NCBI GenBank assembly: GCA_039881045.1
Contig: JAYWVB010000025.1
Location: forward strand, 62,001-126,000
Length of the DNA stretch: 64,000 nt
Direction of reading: 5' to 3'
From: Chaetomium olivaceum
Lineage: Eukaryota; Ascomycota; Sordariomycetes; Sordariales; Chaetomiaceae
Position 1 is the stretch's first letter. Each line of letters starts with the position of its first letter. The notes below the pieces were generated by a model. It was not told where the DNA came from and did not search any database. It was given only the letters and a program-made list of their open reading frames with translations. The translations under genes were made by a program, and so were the position numbers. This document shows positions 58,443-64,000 of this stretch, in pieces.

Positions 58443-61400
58443 ATGGCGCTCGATCCGTCCAGCGGCTTCGCGGCAGCCGACGCTGTGCCCGATCTCGCCG
58501 ACGCTGCGTTACCCATCTTCGACGTCCTACCCGTACAGCTCCAATTCTCCATCGCCGCCGACTTTGTCGCGGGCCAGGCCGCCAACAATGTCCTGGTCAT
58601 CGCCCTCTCCAACGGCCGCATCCTCCGCATCGACCTCAACAAACCTGAAGACATCGACGGTATGGACCTCTCCCATCAACCACCAACCAACCTACCTCCC
58701 CACTAACAAACAAACCACCGCAAACCAGACATCGACCTCCCCAAAAAGCCCACCGAAACCGGCATCATCCGGCGCATGTTCCTCGACCCGACCGCCTCCC
58801 ACCTCCTCATATGCACCGCCCTCGGCGAGAACTACTACCTACATTCACAGTCACGCACGCCGCGGCCCCTCGCCCGCCTGCGCGGCGTCGCCATCGAGTC
58901 GGTCGCCTGGAGCCCCGCCCTGCCGACCTCCTCCACCCGCGAGATCTTGCTGGGTGCCGCCGATGGAAATATCTACGAGGCGTCGGTCGAGACGTCGACG
59001 GAGTTTTATCGCAAGGAGGATAAATATGTCAAGCTGTTGCATAAGTTGCCCGATGGGGCGGTGACGGGGTTGTGGGTGGATGTTTTGCCGTCTGGTGCCG
59101 GTGGTGGTGTAAATGGTGGTGGTGGTGGTGGTGGTGGTGCGGGGAAGGGGCAGGAGGTGAGGCGGGTGGTGATTGCGACGCAGAGCAGGCTGTTCCATCT
59201 CGCGGGCAAGGTGGGCAAGGGGCATGATGGGAGTGCGTCCATCTACTCGAGGCTGTTCGAGAGTGAGCAGCCGGTTGTGCATGAGTTGACTAGGGCGTCA
59301 ACCGCTGCCGCGTCCATGCTGGCTGTCTCGCCCGATGTGGAGGACGTGCCGCGGTTCCGGGGGGACGAGGAGGTCGCCGAGCGGGCGTTTGCTTGGCTGT
59401 CGTCGCATGGCGTCTACCATGGGAAGTTGCTGGTGGATGGGACGGGTGCCGAGTTGGGGAACCGGGTGTTTGCCGAGGCGAAACTGCTCCCGAGGGCTCA
59501 GTTGGCGAATCCGGAAGCGGCGGGGAGGCGGCAGGTATCGACCGAGTATATCGACGCGATCGCTCTTACACAATGGCATGTTGTCTGCCTAGTCGGGACG
59601 CGCGTCGTGGTGGCTAATAGGCTGACGGGGTCCGTTGTCTACGACCAAACTATCTTGGACCCGGGGCAAAAGGCTGTTGGACTGTGTGTGGATCTCCAAA
59701 AGAACACCTTCTGGCTGTTCACACCACAGGAGATATTCGAGATTGTTCCTCGGGACGAGGATAGGGATATTTGGAAGATCATGCTACAGATGCAGCAGTT
59801 CGACGCTGCACTCCAGTATGCGCACACGCCGGCGCAAAAGGATGCCGTCGCGATCGCTTCGGGAGACTATCTCGTGAGCAAGGGGCAACACAACGATGCC
59901 GCGGGGGTTTACGGTAAGAGCAGCAAGCCGTTCGAGGAGGTGGCACTCACGTTTATTGACAACGAGCAACCGGACGCGCTTCGCAAGTATCTCTTGACCA
60001 AGCTGAGCGCATACAAGAAGTCGTCGGTCATGCAGAGGGTCATGATCGCGGCGTGGTTGGTCGAGGTGTTTATGGCTAAGCTTAACTCCCTTGACGACAC
60101 CATTGTCACGGGGGCGGAACTGTCCGACACGCTGAATCCGACACAGACAAGGGAACAGCTCGACTCAGTTCGAGCCGAGTTCCAGGATTTTGTGAACAAA
60201 CACAAATCCGACCTCGACCAGAAGACGGTCTACGATGTCATCAGCAGCCATGGCCGGGAAGAAGAGCTTCTCTACTACGCCAACGCTGTCAACGACTATA
60301 ACTACGTCCTCTCGTACTGGGTTCAGCGGGAACGCTGGTCAGAAGCGCTGAGGGTGTTGAAGAAGCAGACCGACGCCGAGGTTTTCTATCGGTATAGCAG
60401 CGTGCTTATGACGCATGCGGCCACGGAACTAGTCGAGATCCTTATGCGGCAGAGCAACCTCAACTCGCGGAGCCTCATCCCCGCGATGTTGGAGTACGAC
60501 CGCAATTACAAGGGGCCACTAGGGCAAAATCAGGCTATTCGGTATCTGCAGTATGTGGTCAACCAGCTCGGGTCGACTGACTCTGCGGTACACAATACTC
60601 TCGTCTCCATCTACGCCTCCCACCCGTCCAAGGACGAATCCGCCCTCCTCTCGTACCTCGAATCCCAAGGGGATGAACCAAAATTCGACCCCGACTTTGC
60701 ACTTCGCCTGTGTATCCAGCACCGCCGCGTTCTTTCTTGCGCCCGAATCTATACCAGCATGGGCCAGTACGTACAGGCCGTCGATCTCGCTCTCTCACAC
60801 GACGAAGTCGAGCTGGCGTCCATCATCGCCGACCGGCCCATGTCCAACCCGCCCCTGCGCAAGAAGCTCTGGCTAGCGGTGGCCAAAAAAGTAATCTCGC
60901 AACAGTCCGGCGGCATCAAAACGGCTATCGAGTTCCTCAAGCGGTGCGACCTCCTCAAAATCGAGGACCTCATCCCCTTCTTCCCGGACTTTGTCGTCAT
61001 CGACGACTTCAAGGAGGAGATCTGCGCGGCGCTCGAGGACTACAGCCGCAACATCGACGCGCTGCGGCGCGAGATGGACGAGTCGAGCCAGACGGCGGCC
61101 AACATCAAGGTCGACATCGCCGCGCTCGACCGGCGCTACGCCATCGTCGAGCCCGGCGAGAAGTGCTACGCCTGCGGCCTGCCGCTGCTGAGCAGACAGT
61201 TCTTTGTCTTCCCCTGCCAGCACGCGTTTCACTCGGACTGCTTGGGCCGGCGGGTGCTGGAGCAGAGCGGTGGGGCGAAGGCCAGGCGGATCAGGGAGTG
61301 TCAAGTGCAGATTAGTAAGGGGTTGGTTGGCGGGGAGAAGAGGGAGGCTATGATTGCCGAGTTGGATGCGTTGGTTGCTTCGGCATGGTAAGTTTTGTTC

Positions 61401-61527
61401 GGGAGGAGTAGAAGGCTGGGATTGATGCTAACGTGCGAGTAGTATTTTGTGTAGCGACTACGCGATCCGGAGGATAAACGAGCCGTTTATTAAGGAAGGA
61501 GAAGATACAGAGGAATGGGCACTTTAG
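58443..61527 (+). CDS. vps18: VPS18 (Pep3) subunit of HOPS/CORVET tethering complexes
   Basis: Class C Vps protein that tethers endosomal and vacuolar membranes before fusion and may act as a RING E3. Exons are 58443-58659, 58729-61387 and 61443-61527, all in phase, giving 986 aa with no frame damage. The N-terminal half is a Pep3/Vps18 beta-propeller (VLVIALSNGRILRIDL, VAWSPALPTSSTREILLGAADGNIYEA). The C-terminal half is clathrin-heavy-chain-like alpha-solenoid (YHAxxL-type repeats, for example RKYLLTKLSAYK and ALLSYLESQGDEPKFDPDFALRLC). A C-terminal RING-like zinc finger starts CYACGLPLLSRQFFVFPCQHAFHSDC and is completed in the last exon by CILCSDYAI. That 85-nt exon is therefore required for the second Cys pair. 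A Gly-rich insert (about 59098-59146) lies in the propeller. The gene is convergent with the V-ATPase subunit gene, another vacuolar function. Confidence 0.95.
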
Positions 61528-61776
61528 GAGCTCCTTCGGCTAGTAGCATGGTTGGATGTTTGCATACACATAAGGAATGCGAGACGGCAAGTGAGAGAGG
61601 CAGAAAGAAACCTGATACCCAATACGCACATGATGCCAAACTACACGCCCTAGCCAGTTCCTCCTCTGTACACATCACGCGATTATCTTCCCACCCTCTC
61701 CTAATCACAACCTCACCATATCTCAGTACCCTGCTCCGCCCCTGCCTATCTACCTACTCACCTCCTACTGCCCGAT

Positions 61777-62708
61777 TCAATAGGGGCACACGGTGACACC
61801 CAACGTCGACTTGGTCAGCATCAAAATGGACACAATCACGCCATACAAACCCAGCACCTCGGCGAAGATGAGGATGAGCACCATGCCGACGTACAACCGC
61901 GGCTGCTGCGTGCTGGCACGGACTATTGAGACCCCCAAATGTCAGCCCCTAACCCCTTAACCCCTTTTCCCGCTTCCCACCAAAAAATATGCATGATATC
62001 AGAGCAGAGCAGGAGGGAAGGAGAAGAATAATAGACTGACCGCCCGCGTCCCCAATAATACCCAATGGCGAACCCGGCCGCCAGCCCGCACAGCCCGACG
62101 GCCAGGCCGGCGCCGAGTTGCAGGAAGGCCGTGTGCAGCGCCATCTTTTCGACGAGGTTGTTGGAGATGATGACGGCGGCGACCAGGCCGTAGATGGAGA
62201 TGATTTGGGCCATGATGGCGCAGAGGCTGTTAAAGGGGGGGGGGTCAGAATGTCAGTTTTTGGGGGGTGAGGTTACGCATGGTATGTGGGGGTCAGGTGT
62301 GGGAAAAAGGGGGAAGATGGAGGGCGAGATCGGTGGGTGTATGTCGCTGCTTCTTGGGGGTTTGTTGGGTGTAAGAGAGAAAGGAAGTGGACTTTACGTG
62401 TTCTGCATCAGCCTGTCTGGCCGGATCACGCCCGAGGAGAAGATGGCGCCGGCCGACTTGGCGGTGCCATAGCTTGCGCCGATGACGGTGAAGACGATGG
62501 AGCAGGCGCAGCCCAGGGCTCCGAAGAAGGACTGCGGCAGAGAGAAGGGTCAATATCCAGTAGTGGAAGGGTGTTGGGGGGTCGGGGTTGGAGCCCGTAG
62601 GGAGAAACGGACGGCATAGGACGGGCTGGTCGGCGTTAGTGGGTGACTACCTAAACAGGGCACGAACTAATAGGGACAATACCATCGATCGAGATTGACG
62701 ACGTCCAT
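61777..62708 (-). CDS. vma11: V-type ATPase proteolipid subunit c' (Vma11)
   Basis: Membrane-rotor subunit of the vacuolar proton pump. Exons are 62708-62683, 62625-62613, 62531-62398, 62226-62041 and 61922-61777, giving 167 aa once one surplus base is discounted, the normal length of fungal c'. Four membrane segments are visible: CACSIVFTVIGASYGTAKSA, ISIYGLVAAVIIS, AGLAVGLCGLAAGFAIG and VGMVLILIFAEVLGLYGV. The Glu in LIFAEVLG of segment 4 is the expected proton carrier. The phrase GVIRPDRLMQN fits c' rather than c or c''. Exon 2 is only 13 nt (ending PSYA) and is followed by an unusual GTCCGT donor. Intron 4 uses GTCAGT. The frame breaks at the CCC at 62061-62063, where one base too many separates GFAIG from GDAG. 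The protein ends LGVTVCPY. Confidence 0.92.
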
Positions 62709-64000
62709 TGTGGGAGTTGTTTATTACTGTTGTGTCGGTTGAGGTTGGATGCTGTGCTACCCCAATGCCGTCTCTATCACAGTTCACTGTTCAACGTACC
62801 ACAGCTGCGAAACAAAGCTGTACGAATAGACACTGCACGAGTTGTGTAAAGGAGAGAGCAGAGAGTCTTTGGGAAAACGGAGAAACAGGAACAACAGAAG
62901 CAAGCACTGAGAATCATCAACAGAGTTAGCTACCGTTGAGCCATGCTTGCAACCTAACAGTACATCGAGACCTAGAGAGGGGTGACGGCCAGATTGGGGC
63001 AAGCGAAGCGAAGCTGACGTGTCGCGAGGCAAAGTATGGACGTCTAACTACTGGAGTGATTCCCCAGTCGATAGGTTTCCCTGGCTTCCACCGGCCCTGC
63101 ATTCAGCCGCACTTACTGTGGTACGTAACTATCGGATTAATGACAAGGCTATTGCTGGCTCGCACGTTTCCCCAACCCGCAGTTGACGGCTCGGACCGAA
63201 ATGGTGCTGCTCTACAGGATCAACCAACGTCCGCTTAACTAAAGTGAAGCGTGACGTATATCTAGCGGTTCAGGATGAAGGCTTCTCGGTCCTGAACTAC
63301 TCGGGAAGCACGGCGAGGAGGCAGTGTAAAAGCAGGATGGAGGGGTAAGTGGGAGGAGCAGCTATGTATTTCGTATGTATCAAGCAACGTAATTCACCAT
63401 GCAGTACCGTTGGAGGGGCTATTTTCTTCGGGCTTGGTCTCAGCGATAGTGACCTTATCCGGGACGGAGCGAGTGGGTGAGCCACGCAATCCCCCGGATC
63501 CGGAGTCGGGCTTACTGCATTCCTGCATTCCTGCAATGTACCCGACTCAACTACTCAGCCTTTCGGGTGAGGCAGGTAGGTCCTGGGAAGGTGGTGAAGT
63601 GAAAGTGGGCCAGCACGGACTCACTACCTTCGAGTTACGAGTTAATGGCCGCCGCTAGTGAGTGCCACAGCACGCACAGCTAGGCCTGAGGTTCAAACAA
63701 TAACTCGCTTGAATAATAAGGTAGCTTCAGTACATTCAGTACATACCTAAGTACTACTAGTATGTCCTTCGTACAAGCAAGAACAACCGAGTTGTTGGTG
63801 TTTTGTTTCCTTGTTTGACTGCCGAACGGAAAGCTCCTTCCCCGGGTCCCGCTGACTGTGAGGCTCCAGAGTCCAGACACGCAAGCAGCGAATGGACAGC
63901 CAATCAGAGGTTGACTGTGAGACCCTGCCAAGACTGCCTGATCGGCGGTATCAGATTAGCATTCGCGCACGTGCCGGGGTTACGTTTCAACCCAAGACAA
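62709..64000. other. Upstream flank of the V-ATPase gene
   Basis: This holds the promoter of the c' gene at its left end. Beyond about 63000 I see only short frames of non-coding character and no repeat, RNA or mobile element. A further gene may begin past the window edge. Confidence 0.45.

Noticed and set aside
13900..62063. Programmed ribosomal frameshifting as the cause of the frame breaks
   Set aside because: The breaks are in many unrelated genes, in both directions, and lack consistent slippery heptamers or downstream structures; assembly indels explain them better.
1..64000. tRNA genes, CRISPR arrays, transposons
   Set aside because: No A/B-box pair with a foldable cloverleaf, no spaced direct repeats, no transposase or reverse-transcriptase motifs and no long terminal or inverted repeats were found by eye.

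Overview
The window is nuclear DNA of a filamentous ascomycete. Evidence: dense genes with short (about 50-190 bp) GT-AG introns, TACTAAC/GCTAAC-like branch sites, GC-rich third codon positions, and fungal gene families throughout (TEL1, SNF5, CLA4, RPF1, VMA11, a LaeA-like methyltransferase, LysM proteins, a subgroup-C GH18 chitinase). The protein sequences resemble those of Sordariomycetes, probably Sordariales; that placement is by recognition, not by a search. No tRNA, rRNA, CRISPR array, intact transposon or AT-rich block was recognised.

Layout. 318-9557 (+) TEL1/ATM checkpoint kinase. 10251-12568 (-) SNF5 chromatin-remodelling subunit. 13511-15176 (+) Cdb4/EBP1 (PA2G4-like) protein. 16474-about 21048 (+) Rco1-like double-PHD protein of the Rpd3S deacetylase. 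23964-27641 (-) RRM + Pumilio RNA-binding protein (Jsn1/Puf2 type). 31853-34647 (-) CLA4 PAK kinase. 37870-40112 (-) glycyl-tRNA synthetase, divergent from 40489-41975 (+) RPF1. 42116-43523 (-) TPT-family transporter. 43815-45142 (-) secreted LysM protein, divergent from 45977-49511 (+) GH18 chitinase. 50066-51175 (+) and 51421-52118 (-) two unrecognised proteins. About 52145-53746 (+) nucleotide-sugar 4,6-dehydratase. 56312-57802 (+) LaeA-like methyltransferase. 58443-61527 (+) VPS18, convergent with 61777-62708 (-) V-ATPase subunit c'. The first 43.5 kb is mostly housekeeping and regulation. The stretch 43.8-58 kb is accessory in character: chitin binding and degradation, orphan proteins, sugar-nucleotide metabolism and a methyltransferase.

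Two things stand out. First, at least ten single- or few-base indels interrupt otherwise conserved reading frames, most of them in short homopolymers. They hit genes expected to be essential (glycyl-tRNA synthetase, V-ATPase c') as well as accessory ones. Assembly error is the simplest cause, and any automatic gene model here will contain false introns or truncations. Second, the LysM protein and the chitinase are head-to-head, a known arrangement for fungal subgroup-C chitinases, but this chitinase has damage that indels do not explain. It lacks the chitin-insertion region and strand beta-8, has Arg in the SxGG motif and has no normal acceptor before the catalytic domain. It may be a decaying or repurposed gene. 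I see no clearly undescribed system; the most open questions are this locus and the two orphan genes beside it.
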